Shown here piece by piece: positions 1 to 7,415 of a stretch of 64,000 bases of DNA. How positions within the stretch are numbered: the first letter of the stretch is position 1; each line of letters opens with the position of its first letter. The position numbers and the translations under genes were made by a program. Under the pieces are notes generated by a model. It ran no database searches. It was given only the letters and a program-made list of their open reading frames with translations, and was not told the origin of the DNA. Source of the stretch: Chlamydiota bacterium (GTDB lineage Bacteria > Chlamydiota > Chlamydiia > Chlamydiales > Rhabdochlamydiaceae); NCBI GenBank assembly GCA_013287985.1, contig JABDCT010000005.1, forward strand, positions 1 to 64,000. Direction: 5' to 3'.

Positions 1-320
1 AATGGATCTTCTATCTTTTTAAGATCAATCTTCATTTGTAAAAGAGAGTCAATTAAAACCCCCATATCGTTTTTTCTCTGAACCGTTTTTTGAATTTCTC
101 TCAAGCATATAGCTCCTTCATGAAGCAATCCCTTTAGATCACATATCAAAGACGCATGCGCCTCTTCTTTCTGCTGTTTTATTGACTCAAGAATTTGTAG
201 GGTGGAGGGATTAGTTAGGACAAACTCCATGAAGCTAGAAAAATCAGCAATCCAATCTCGAGAAAAAGGTCCTTCTAACCTTTGTAGACGCTTAGCTAGA
301 AGTTCACTTACATCTTTCAT
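1..320 (-). CDS. Partial hypothetical protein (3' end outside window)
   Basis: An open frame runs from an ATG at 318-320 on the minus strand to the window edge without a stop, giving about 106 residues. It starts MKDVSELLAKRLQRLEG and is rich in Lys, Glu and Leu with heptad-like spacing, so a helical protein is likely. I do not recognise the family. It lies 19 bp downstream of the aldo/keto reductase gene on the same strand, so the two are probably co-transcribed. The frame is supported only by its openness, its ATG and its position. Confidence 0.55.
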   Translation of the reverse strand, partial: MKDVSELLAKRLQRLEGPFSRDWIADFSSFMEFVLTNPSTLQILESIKQQKEEAHASLICDLKGLLHEGAICLREIQKTVQRKNDMGVLIDSLLQMKIDLKKIEDP

Positions 321-339
321 ACATATTTAGCTCAGAAAA

Positions 340-1308
340 TTAAGGTAGTCGCACGCCTTGAATTGGGTTCGCCTTGATTGCATCATCAATAGCTGAAAGA
401 TCTGAACTAGAAAGTGATACGTCCAATGCTTTCAGATTTTCTATCAGATATTCCATACGTTTTGTACCAGGAATTGGGATAATATCCTCTCCTTTCGAAA
501 GAAGCCATGCAAGTGAAAGCTGTGACGTGGTGCACTTTTTCTTATTAGCTATAGCTTGTAAAGCATCCACCAAATGAAGATTATTAGGAAATGTATCTCG
601 TTGAAACTGAGGAGAAAAAGTTCTGACATCTAAAACTTTACTGTTAAAAAAGACCTCAGCATTTCTCTGTTTACCAGGCAAAAGCCCTCTTCCAAGAGGA
701 GAAAAAGCGACAAATGAGATTCCAAGCTTTCTACAAGTGGGTAAAATAGCCTCTGCATCTTTGTGATTAAGTATGGAAAATTCGGATTGAAGTGCTACTA
801 GCTTGTCCCCTAATACAGCGTGGGCTTGTTTCAGGGTGTCCGAATCTACTTCGGATAAACCCACATAGCGAATCTTGCCCTCGTTGATTAATTTAATCAT
901 AGCCTGCATGGAGTTTTCAACAGACACTTCTCCACTAAATCGATGTAAATAAAAAATATCAATTACATCGGTCTGTAGGCGTTTTAGACTAGCATTACAT
1001 GCGTTTAAGATGTATTCGGGAGAGTTATGAATTTTTAACGTCGTACCATCAAATTCGATTGCGCATTTTGTAGCTAAAACGATCTTGTTTCTGAATTTTT
1101 TAACTGCCTTTCCAAGTAAGAGTTCATTGGCTCCGTTACCATACATGTCAGCTGTATCAAAGAAAGTTACTCCCTCTTCATAAGCCCTTTGTACTACATT
1201 GATAGCTAGTGACTCATCTGCTTCGCCATAGAAGCCAGTCATTCCCATGCATCCAAGTCCTAAGGCTGATACTTTAGGACCATTTTTCCCTAATTGTCGT
1301 TGCTTCAT
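340..1308 (-). CDS. Aldo/keto reductase
   Basis: This 322-residue protein is an NADPH-dependent aldo/keto reductase with a TIM-barrel fold, which reduces aldehydes or ketones in the cytosol. The catalytic tetrad is visible as Asp51 and Tyr56 (FDTADMYG), Lys81 (ATKC) and His122 (YLHR). The N-terminal LGLGCMGM motif and the C-terminal IPIPGTKR phosphate-binding motif are typical of the YakC/Tas-like branch. The ATG at 1308 has an AGGAA ribosome binding site. It is the second gene of a minus-strand run (2096 to 1). A second member of the same subfamily lies at 5889-6995. The substrate cannot be predicted. Confidence 0.93.
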   Translation of the reverse strand: MKQRQLGKNGPKVSALGLGCMGMTGFYGEADESLAINVVQRAYEEGVTFFDTADMYGNGANELLLGKAVKKFRNKIVLATKCAIEFDGTTLKIHNSPEYILNACNASLKRLQTDVIDIFYLHRFSGEVSVENSMQAMIKLINEGKIRYVGLSEVDSDTLKQAHAVLGDKLVALQSEFSILNHKDAEAILPTCRKLGISFVAFSPLGRGLLPGKQRNAEVFFNSKVLDVRTFSPQFQRDTFPNNLHLVDALQAIANKKKCTTSQLSLAWLLSKGEDIIPIPGTKRMEYLIENLKALDVSLSSSDLSAIDDAIKANPIQGVRLP

Positions 1309-1316
1309 TTAAATTC

Positions 1317-2096
1317 CTAGATTTCTTTAATCATGAGGGCTTGCGGATTTGTACAATCCTTTACTGACCCATCGCTTTGCAGCGTCGGCCAAATAAGATC
1401 AAACATAATTCCCGTATATCTAAACGGATTTGTCACTTCATCCCAGGGTTCGACAGAGATGTAAGGACTTGGTTTCAATAGATGATCTTCTTCTCGAACT
1501 GTGGTAAAATAACAAATATGAGTTTTCCCCATTTTTTTTGCTAAATCGACAGTTCGTTGATAAAGACGTATTGCAATCTCTCGATCACTTCTTTCTTCTT
1601 TCGCCACTAAAAAGCATGCAACATAGAGGGTTTTATGCGGATCAAACCCCTTTTGTTCCATTTCAGCAAGCGTTGGGTAAGGGCTATATTTTACATCCAA
1701 AAAATAAGAATCTAGAGGAAGAGCCATCATGAGTCCTACTCTTTTCCCCTCCTTTTCAGCAAACAGAACGAAAGCGTTCTGATCTTCAAAAAAAACGTGA
1801 TTGGGAAGAGCCTCTCCTTGATACGCATATAAAAAAGGAAACTGTATATAATGGGAAATCACCCACTGATTTACAATTGGCAAAAGATCTTTTTCCTTTT
1901 CTCCATGAGAAATAATGACTGTCATAGGCTCTGTTGCGTATAATAGAGGGTTACAACCAAAAGCGATCCCTAACCAAAAAAATCGGCAGCCCTTTTTCAC
2001 ACAAAAAAATACAGTAAACCTCAATTTTTGAATAAAGGAAAAATAGGAAGCTAGAGAAAGTAAGCATGCTCGCAAAGGGAAAATTCTTTTAGTCAT
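1317..2096 (-). CDS. Putative GNAT-like acetyltransferase with hydrophobic N-terminus
   Basis: A 259-residue protein. Residues about 35-55 form a hydrophobic stretch ending LLYATEP that could be a signal peptide or anchor. The rest resembles a GNAT N-acetyltransferase: a beta strand FVLFAEKEGKRVGLMMALP, then LYVACFLVAKEERSDREIA followed by an amphipathic helix (RLYQRTVDLAKKMGKT), the usual acetyl-CoA-binding arrangement. The C-terminus FRYTGIMFDLIW fits the last strand. It ends 8 bp before the reductase start, so the two are probably one operon. The family call rests on pattern only, and the true start is uncertain because the first 30 residues are unusual. Confidence 0.5.
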   Translation of the reverse strand: MTKRIFPLRACLLSLASYFSFIQKLRFTVFFCVKKGCRFFWLGIAFGCNPLLYATEPMTVIISHGEKEKDLLPIVNQWVISHYIQFPFLYAYQGEALPNHVFFEDQNAFVLFAEKEGKRVGLMMALPLDSYFLDVKYSPYPTLAEMEQKGFDPHKTLYVACFLVAKEERSDREIAIRLYQRTVDLAKKMGKTHICYFTTVREEDHLLKPSPYISVEPWDEVTNPFRYTGIMFDLIWPTLQSDGSVKDCTNPQALMIKEI

Positions 2097-2227
2097 AGGT
2101 CTCTTTTTTTGAGGAGAAGAGTATCAAAATTAATCTTTTCAATCTATAGAAATCTCTTCTCGAAAAAACTAGATTACAATAGGCAAACTCTGGTACATTC
2201 TAATTTTTTCAATCCACGGAACTTTAT

Positions 2228-2638
2228 ATGGACTATATGCCAAATACTGAAATCATCAGCTTAGTTGAGGAGCGATGTCTCCATCCTGGACCTTTTGAAG
2301 AATTTACAGCTCGACTTTTAGATCTGCAAGTGATTCGTCAAACATATGATGTTGTTAGTGATGAACTATTTTTTTATTCAACAGATCAATTGTTGTTGCA
2401 ATTACCTGCAACGGACGTGAAAGGTTATATTCAACCTCAGCCTTTTGTGGTCGCAGAAAAATTCAATTCATCTATGCTAGAAAAAGCTCTTGAAGATTTT
2501 GACGCTGGGAAAATTTCGGTAGCCGATTTTCATAAACAGCTGGCTTTGTCAGGAATAGTTTATGTAAGTGTCCATATTCCAGCTAGAAAGATCTATTATT
2601 TAAGCCAAGATGGTCAATTCTATTTAGAGACTTTTTAA
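2228..2638 (+). CDS. Small hypothetical protein, DUF1398-like
   Basis: A 136-residue soluble protein without signal peptide or membrane segment. Its C-terminal half (DFHKQLALSGIVYVSVHIPARKIYYLSQDG) resembles the DUF1398 family (YbcV-like), in which a short helix is followed by strands ending in a YxxxG turn. The function of that family is unknown. The gene is monocistronic, with an AT-rich upstream stretch (TACATTCTAATTTTTT) but no clear Shine-Dalgarno sequence. The family assignment is from memory of the pattern and is moderate at best. Confidence 0.55.
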   Translation: MDYMPNTEIISLVEERCLHPGPFEEFTARLLDLQVIRQTYDVVSDELFFYSTDQLLLQLPATDVKGYIQPQPFVVAEKFNSSMLEKALEDFDAGKISVADFHKQLALSGIVYVSVHIPARKIYYLSQDGQFYLETF

Positions 2639-2844
2639 CTGCTGATAGACTTTCACGACTCTCTCTCCTTAAGACGATTTTCATAAATAAGGACAGGTAC
2701 CGCTTCTATTTAAGGAGCATACCCCCTCTGTTTTTCTAAGGTGCTCGTTCCACCCCCTGGAGTCCCATTAACTTTCTGTCAGGTGATCCTCTGCTCTCGA
2801 TTAGAAGAAGCCAACACACTTGGGATCTTTATTCTGCTCCAATC

Positions 2845-2874
2845 AAAAGTTCTGAATGTGTCTCTCCACCTCCA
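2845..2874 (+). repeat. Direct repeat copy 1 (tRNA/tmRNA-3'-end-like)
   Basis: This 30 bp sequence starts AAAAGTTCTG and ends GTCTCTCCACCTCCA. It recurs at 4706-4737 and 5806-5837, where the two copies are identical over 32 bp; this copy differs in the middle. The last 15 bases look like the 3' strand of a T-arm plus a 7-base acceptor strand and discriminator A. I recall chlamydial tmRNA ending the same way, but cannot verify it here. Such 3' ends are common integrase attachment sites. Confidence 0.8.
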
Positions 2875-3027
2875 ATTTGTAATTTTAACACAGCAAAAAG
2901 CCCCTGCAGGGGTCCAGATTTTTGCTAGCGCTCTGCAGGCCAACCGCTAGGTTGGCCAAGGAGCGCTAGTCAGAAAGATGGTCCCCTGTAGGGGCTTTTT
3001 GCATGTTACAATTTCAAATGGAGGTGG
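2866..3027. mobile_element. MITE-like imperfect palindromic element
   Basis: The arms of this 162 bp stretch, from CCACCTCCAATTTGTAATTT to its near reverse complement AAATGGAGGTGG, are complementary over about 65 bp with few mismatches. The centre is a perfect stem (GGCCAACC and GGTTGGCC). Inner arms contain AAAAAGCCCC and GGGGCTTTTT. ACCTCCA occurs at 2868-2874 and again at 3030-3036, which could be a target-site duplication. No protein is encoded. The element sits directly on repeat copy 1 and separates it from the hairpin at 3045-3072. Confidence 0.7.
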
Positions 3028-3044
3028 TAACCTCCAACAACACA

Positions 3045-3072
3045 GGGCCCGGGAAATCCCCGGGCCCTTTTT
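3045..3072 (+). terminator. Rho-independent terminator
   Basis: A 9 bp GC stem (GGGCCCGGG / CCCGGGCCC) with a short loop is followed by TTTTT. The sequence CCGGGA..AAATCCC..GG..CCTTTTTCAT resembles the hairpin after repeat copy 2 (4742-4766), suggesting that both derive from one ancestral RNA-gene terminator. Confidence 0.8.
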
Positions 3073-3257
3073 CATAGAAAAATTCCAATAAAATTCTAAC
3101 CTCAAAAACTTACGCAAATCCATCATTTACGCACTAGACTACATGAAGCTTTAGCAAAATCTTTTTATTTCGTCTCTTTTCTGATATATTTCTGTGACAC
3201 TTATGACCTCTATGACTAGTAGAGAAAGATACGATCCACTCAATAATCAGGCACAAA

Positions 3258-3806
3258 ATGTCTTCATCTCAGCAAATAATTGATCAAACGATAGCCTGGA
3301 TCCGCAAAGTAGTAGTAGGCTGTAACTTCTGTCCTTTTGCTGCTAGGACATTACAACAACATCATGTTCATTACCAGGTTGAAGCCAGTACGAATATAAC
3401 CCTATGCCTGGATGCTTTTTTAAAGGAAATTGCCCGATTGGATAATGAACTCCATATTGAAACCAGCTTTCTAATCTTTTCCAACGCTTTTCAACAATTT
3501 GATGATTATCTGTATATGGCATCCATTGCTGAGGATTTATTAAAAGAAAAAGGATATGAAGGAGTTTATCAACTGGCAAGTTTTCATCCAATGTACCGGT
3601 TTGCCAGCTCAGTAAAAAATGATGCGGCTGATTATACTAACAGGTCCATTTATCCGATGCTGCATCTTTTACGGGAATCCAGTATTGACAAAGCTGTAAA
3701 ACACTATGAAAACCCAGAAAATATTCCGGAACGCAATATTGATTTTGCCAGGAAAAAAGGATTGACCTTTATGAAATTCCTGAGAGATTCCTGTATTAAT
3801 TCATGA
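3258..3806 (+). CDS. DUF1415 family protein
   Basis: A 182-residue protein matching the DUF1415 family along its whole length. It has the N-terminal helix followed by V-V-V-G-C-N-F-C-P-F-A (residues about 18-28, with two conserved cysteines) and the C-terminal P-E-N-I-P-E-R-N-I-x-x-A-R-K-K-G motif. The family is usually 170-190 residues and its function is unknown; the cysteines and charged residues suggest an enzyme or metal protein. It is cytosolic, with no signal sequence. Together with the following hydrolase gene it lies between direct-repeat copies 1 and 2. Confidence 0.85.
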   Translation: MSSSQQIIDQTIAWIRKVVVGCNFCPFAARTLQQHHVHYQVEASTNITLCLDAFLKEIARLDNELHIETSFLIFSNAFQQFDDYLYMASIAEDLLKEKGYEGVYQLASFHPMYRFASSVKNDAADYTNRSIYPMLHLLRESSIDKAVKHYENPENIPERNIDFARKKGLTFMKFLRDSCINS

Positions 3807-3850
3807 CAGTGCCTTTATCTTTTTGAGTAAAGTTGATAAATGAGGGAGCA

Positions 3851-4651
3851 ATGGCTGGCTGGATAACAGGAACCTGTAAAGCAAACGGAATTGACATACA
3901 CTATCTCCGAACCGGTGGCAACAAGCCTCCTATCGTTCTGCTGCATGGACTAATGACGAATGGAGCATGCTGGACTCCTTTAGCAGGGACGCTGGAAAAG
4001 GATTACGACGTTGTCATGCCGGATGCTCGGGGCCACGGGAACTCCAGCACCCCAGACCATGGTTACCGCTATAACGACCTCGCTGCCGATGTTATTGGTC
4101 TTATTGACACACTCAGTCTAGCCTCTCCCGTTTTGCTTGGCCATTCTATGGGAGGCATGACGGCAGCTGTGGTCGCCAGTCGGAACCCCAAGCGACTGCG
4201 AGGGGTTGTCTTGGCTGATCCAACCTTCCTGACACCGCAACGTCAGTATGCAGTTTATGAGAGTGATGTTGTGGATCAGCATCGTCGAGTTCTTAACCGA
4301 CCAAGAAAGGATCTTTTGGCCGAGATGCGAGCCCGGCCCAGACGCCGCTCATGTGAGATGATCGAACTATTCATGCAAGCAAGATTTCAAACTAGCATTC
4401 ATGCCTTTGAAGTTTTGACACCGCCGAACCCTGATTACATGCAGCTGATCAGGCTTTTTGATGTTCCAAGCTTGCTCGTGGTTGGTGATGTTGGTTCAGT
4501 AGTCTCCGCCGAGATGGCTGCAGAACTCGCTCTGCTCAATGAACGCTTGGAGGTTGTACAGATCAAGGAAGCGGGCCATGGGGTTCCCTATGACCAGCCT
4601 GAGCGCTTTTCAGCTGTCGTCCAAACCTTTTTACGCTCATTGAGTACTTGA
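3851..4651 (+). CDS. Alpha/beta hydrolase
   Basis: A 266-residue alpha/beta-hydrolase. It shows the oxyanion-hole motif LLHGLMTNG, the nucleophile elbow G-H-S-M-G-G, and a C-terminal catalytic histidine in EAGHGVPYDQPERF, with an acid in VVGDVGS. The ATG at 3851 is chosen because it follows GAGGGAG with good spacing; an in-frame TTG lies 18 bp upstream. Family members include esterases, haloperoxidase-like enzymes and C-C hydrolases, and the substrate is not predictable. The gene is visibly richer in G and C than its neighbours (many GCC, CGG, CTG codons), which suggests recent acquisition, and it lies between two direct repeats. Confidence 0.88.
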   Translation: MAGWITGTCKANGIDIHYLRTGGNKPPIVLLHGLMTNGACWTPLAGTLEKDYDVVMPDARGHGNSSTPDHGYRYNDLAADVIGLIDTLSLASPVLLGHSMGGMTAAVVASRNPKRLRGVVLADPTFLTPQRQYAVYESDVVDQHRRVLNRPRKDLLAEMRARPRRRSCEMIELFMQARFQTSIHAFEVLTPPNPDYMQLIRLFDVPSLLVVGDVGSVVSAEMAAELALLNERLEVVQIKEAGHGVPYDQPERFSAVVQTFLRSLST

Positions 4652-4705
4652 CTGGACCCCCTTCTCTATAAAACCGGATATTCTCGAGATCATTTTTGAC
4701 CCGTC

Positions 4706-4737
4706 AAAAGTTCTGCAATAGCGTCTCTCCACCTCCA
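4706..4737 (+). repeat. Direct repeat copy 2 (tRNA/tmRNA-3'-end-like)
   Basis: This 32 bp copy is identical to 5806-5837 and closely matches 2845-2874. It is followed 4 bp later by a strong terminator hairpin, the arrangement expected at the end of a structural RNA gene. No upstream tmRNA or tRNA body is present, so it is a 3' fragment. Confidence 0.85.
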
Positions 4738-4741
4738 TTTC

Positions 4742-4766
4742 GGCCGGGATAAATCCCGGCCTTTTT
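4742..4766 (+). terminator. Rho-independent terminator
   Basis: An 8 bp stem GGCCGGGA / TCCCGGCC with a TAAA loop is followed by TTTTT. It ends transcription of the DUF1415/hydrolase pair and directly follows repeat copy 2. Confidence 0.85.
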
Positions 4767-4841
4767 CATTATTTTGATTTCAAATTATCTGTAAATTGCC
4801 AAATATTGGTATATTCTTGCAAATAAAAGGCTGGAAAATCG

Positions 4842-5867
4842 ATGAAAAGTTTATTAGTTTGTTTGTTTATCCATGCCATAAGTGCTGCGCCGATTGCTGA
4901 AAGCCAAAATGTCAATTTTCAAACAGAAATTCTCTTCTCTTCAGTAGAGGGCGAAGCCCAAGCTGCCTTTCAATATTTTCTCGATGAAGTTGAATTAGAT
5001 GCTTCTTTGACTCACGAAGAACAGCTCGAAAAAATTCAAGAATTTAAAGATTTTGCCGACCAGCTCTCCCCAGAAGTTGCTTCACATCTTACAAGTCTTC
5101 TAATCAAAGAAACACGCTTGCGGATTATTGACATGTTGCAAAATGCGGACCTGGATAGCTCAGAAATGGATGCGCAGCTTAAAAGTAATGAAGCAGCTAT
5201 CTCCAGAGTGAAGCACATGGATGTGGAATTTGCTCGAGAAATGCTCTTCTTTGTTGCAGAGCTAAAGATTCACAGACAATACGTCTATGATTTCGGTGTT
5301 GCATTAGGATGTCCTGCAAAGCAACTGCTGCGTCATGACCTTTCCAAGCTCGATACAGGGCAATTTGAAGGTTATGTACGTTATTTCAGAGGTGGTAGGC
5401 AAGTTGCAGACAAATTAGCCTGTCTTGCAGCCTGGGAACTTCATCAATATGAGGAGCATCATTACGAGGCATACAGCAAAAAGGGATTTGATTTTGGCCG
5501 CTTTTCAGAGGAGCGTTTGCGGAATAATATGCTCGAATCTGTGGCCGATGTACTAGCAGCCTCTAAGCAGCGTGGGGGCATCACACTAATCGATTGGCTG
5601 CTCAATGTCTTTCCTAAAAAACAGATACATCCCTACTTGCTCCCTTTTATCGAAGAGGGCCTCAAAAAAGCTCATGCTTTCTATCTAGAAAGTGAAGAAA
5701 ATTCAGAGTATAGCCTCTTTCGGGGCCTTCCTTGCTGGAATCGCGATATTGAAGAGATTTTCAGCAAGTTAAATGAGAAAGAGAATCACGAACTTTCTCC
5801 CACTGAAAAGTTCTGCAATAGCGTCTCTCCACCTCCAATAGGGCGAAAGAGACAGCTCCTCATCTGA
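4842..5867 (+). CDS. DUF5662-like protein with signal peptide
   Basis: A 341-residue protein. Residues 1-16 are a signal peptide (MKSLLVCLFIHAISAAP). Residues 20-130 form an unrecognised helical region. Residues about 140-310 resemble DUF5662, with R-H-D-L-S-K-L followed by Y-V-R-Y-F and W-E-L-H-Q-Y-E-E-H-H, an HD-like set of possible metal ligands. The family is normally cytosolic, so the signal peptide is unusual. The last residues before the stop (EKFCNSVSPPPI onward) are encoded by direct-repeat copy 3, so the native C-terminus appears to have been replaced. GGCTGG lies upstream of the ATG. Confidence 0.7.
   Translation: MKSLLVCLFIHAISAAPIAESQNVNFQTEILFSSVEGEAQAAFQYFLDEVELDASLTHEEQLEKIQEFKDFADQLSPEVASHLTSLLIKETRLRIIDMLQNADLDSSEMDAQLKSNEAAISRVKHMDVEFAREMLFFVAELKIHRQYVYDFGVALGCPAKQLLRHDLSKLDTGQFEGYVRYFRGGRQVADKLACLAAWELHQYEEHHYEAYSKKGFDFGRFSEERLRNNMLESVADVLAASKQRGGITLIDWLLNVFPKKQIHPYLLPFIEEGLKKAHAFYLESEENSEYSLFRGLPCWNRDIEEIFSKLNEKENHELSPTEKFCNSVSPPPIGRKRQLLI
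5806..5837 (+). repeat. Direct repeat copy 3, inside a coding 3' end
   Basis: This 32 bp copy is identical to 4706-4737 and is read in frame as the C-terminus (EKFCNSVSPPP) of the DUF5662-like protein. A hairpin (5848-5880) follows 10 bp later, as with the other copies. Confidence 0.85.
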
Positions 5868-5880
5868 TAGCTTTGTCTCT
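5848..5880. terminator. Terminator-like hairpin between convergent genes
   Basis: AGAGACAGCT pairs imperfectly with AGCTTTGTCTCT across an 11-base loop. It lies between the convergent DUF5662-like gene and the second aldo/keto reductase, and overlaps the DUF5662 stop region. No strong U-tract is present, so termination is an inference. Confidence 0.45.
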
Positions 5881-5888
5881 AAAAATCA

Positions 5889-6995
5889 TTAAGGCCCTTT
5901 TCTAGCATGTTCTTTAATAACTTCTTCCTCACTTTTCAAACGATTAGATTTCATAAATTGCTCAGGATATCTCGTACCTGAGAATGAACCTATTGGAGCA
6001 ATTTCATCTAATCTGCGTAAATCTTCAGCCGATAACTTAACCTTATTCGCTAATAAATTTTCTTCCAAATATCCAACATGTTTAGTGCCTGGAATCGGAA
6101 TAATGTTGTCCCCCTGCGCCAATACCCACGCCAAGCAAAGTTGAGCTGGAGTACACGCTTTTTCAGCTGCCATTTCCACAATCTGCCAAACAATTCTCTG
6201 ATTTCTTTCCATGTGCTCTTTTTGAAAACGGGGAAACATTTTTCTACAATCACCCTCATCATAGAAATCAGATGTCTTACCCAAAGCGGTAAGATATTGA
6301 CGCCCAAGTGGTGCGTATGGCACAAAAGCTATCCCAAGCTCACGGCACACTTGCAGGGTTCCATCAATTTCCGGTGTACGACTCATTAAGGAATACTCTG
6401 TCTGTAAAGCAGCAATGTGATGTCTTCCTTCAGTAAACCGCAATAAAGCGCTATTGGCTCTTTCTATAATTTCTTTACTAGCCTCCGAGAGACCCACATA
6501 ATGAATTTTGCCTTCTGCTAGCAATTCAGCCATAGCATGCATGCTAGCTTCAATATCAGCTCCATCACGTGCAATACGATGTAGATAATATAAATCTATA
6601 TAACCGGTCCCTAGACGAGTTAAACTATCTCTACAGCTTTCTTTAATATGCTCAGGACTATTATCTATAACTCGTTTAGTCAAATCCCCTGGATCTCTTC
6701 TTACGCCACATTTTGTCGCAAGGAAATACGTCTCTCTTGAGATTCTATACAAAAATGTACCGAGCAATCTCTCATTGTGTCCCAATCCGTATATCGCAGC
6801 GGTATCAAAAAAATTACATCCCCATTCTAAGGCTCTATTCAACGTTGCTATGCTGTCGGGTATGTTTACCCGACCATAAAATTCGGACATGCCCATACAG
6901 CCTAACCCGATCATAGAGACTTCGGGTCCATTTCTTCCTAATTTACGTCTCTCTAAGCTAAACGGCTTTTCTGAAAATAAACTATTCATCATCAT
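5889..6995 (-). CDS. Aldo/keto reductase (second paralogue)
   Basis: A 368-residue NADPH-dependent aldo/keto reductase of the same subfamily as the gene at 340-1308. The tetrad is Asp64 and Tyr69 (FDTAAIYG), Lys95 (LATKCG) and His139 (YLHR), and the NADPH motif IPIPGTKH lies near residue 310. It has a longer N-terminus (about 13 residues) and C-terminus than the first paralogue. The start at 6995 follows GAGGGG; three ATGs stand in tandem there. The gene stands alone, convergent with the DUF5662-like gene. The substrate is unknown. Confidence 0.93.
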   Translation of the reverse strand: MMMNSLFSEKPFSLERRKLGRNGPEVSMIGLGCMGMSEFYGRVNIPDSIATLNRALEWGCNFFDTAAIYGLGHNERLLGTFLYRISRETYFLATKCGVRRDPGDLTKRVIDNSPEHIKESCRDSLTRLGTGYIDLYYLHRIARDGADIEASMHAMAELLAEGKIHYVGLSEASKEIIERANSALLRFTEGRHHIAALQTEYSLMSRTPEIDGTLQVCRELGIAFVPYAPLGRQYLTALGKTSDFYDEGDCRKMFPRFQKEHMERNQRIVWQIVEMAAEKACTPAQLCLAWVLAQGDNIIPIPGTKHVGYLEENLLANKVKLSAEDLRRLDEIAPIGSFSGTRYPEQFMKSNRLKSEEEVIKEHARKGP

Positions 6996-7050
6996 ATGTT
7001 TCCCCTCTCGTTTTTTAACGCAAACTGCAAAATTCAGAACGCAAACCTGG

Positions 7051-7070
7051 CCGGGTATCCCCGGACTTTT
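7051..7070 (+). terminator. Hairpin with T-tract
   Basis: CCGGG/CCCGG forms a short stem followed by ACTTTTTT on the plus strand. It lies between the reductase start and the monooxygenase stop. It may terminate stray plus-strand transcripts; it has no obvious partner gene. Confidence 0.4.
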
Positions 7071-7373
7071 TTATCTTACTTTTGATAATTTGATCAGAGA
7101 TGGTGGACAGGCTAACCACTGCTTAAATGACTCTCTTATCTTTAAAGAAAAGGGTTGTGAAGCATAACGGTTATAGGCATCTTGCGAATCAAAAATTTCA
7201 TATAAATAGAAGGAGCGATCATTTTCCACAACCGACTCGTGCAAAGAAAAACATATACATCCATCATCTTCTAAAGCACGTGGAATCACTTTTAATATCT
7301 CTTCTTTTGTATCTTCAAAAAACTCCGGCTTCGGGGTGATTTTTATCCAAAGAACGATTGATTTATCCATCAC
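7071..7373 (-). CDS. Antibiotic biosynthesis monooxygenase (ABM) domain protein
   Basis: A 100-residue dimeric alpha/beta-barrel protein of the ABM/YgiN-like family. Visible family features are the first strand IVLWIKITPKPEFFEDTKEEI, the central C-I-C-F-S-L-H-E strand and F-Y-L-Y-E-I-F-D-S-Q-D-A-Y, ending with the helix R-Y-A-S-Q-P-F. Members act on quinols, haem or small aromatic substrates, or are non-catalytic. It is the second gene after the VKOR/SPW membrane gene (gap 42 bp), so a role in quinone or redox chemistry is conceivable but only inferred. Confidence 0.85.
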   Translation of the reverse strand: MMDKSIVLWIKITPKPEFFEDTKEEILKVIPRALEDDGCICFSLHESVVENDRSFYLYEIFDSQDAYNRYASQPFSLKIRESFKQWLACPPSLIKLSKVR

Positions 7374-7415
7374 CCACTACTCCTCATTTCTTGGGAAAAG
7401 CTTACCAATTTTAGC

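Noticed and set aside
2741-2950. 69-codon frame over the palindromic element
   Set aside because: It lies across inverted-repeat arms and direct-repeat copy 1, has no ribosome site and no protein-like pattern.
4706-4737. Complete tRNA or tmRNA gene at the repeat
   Set aside because: Only the last 15 bases look like a T-arm/acceptor strand; no 5' acceptor strand, D-arm, anticodon arm or tag-peptide frame can be found upstream.
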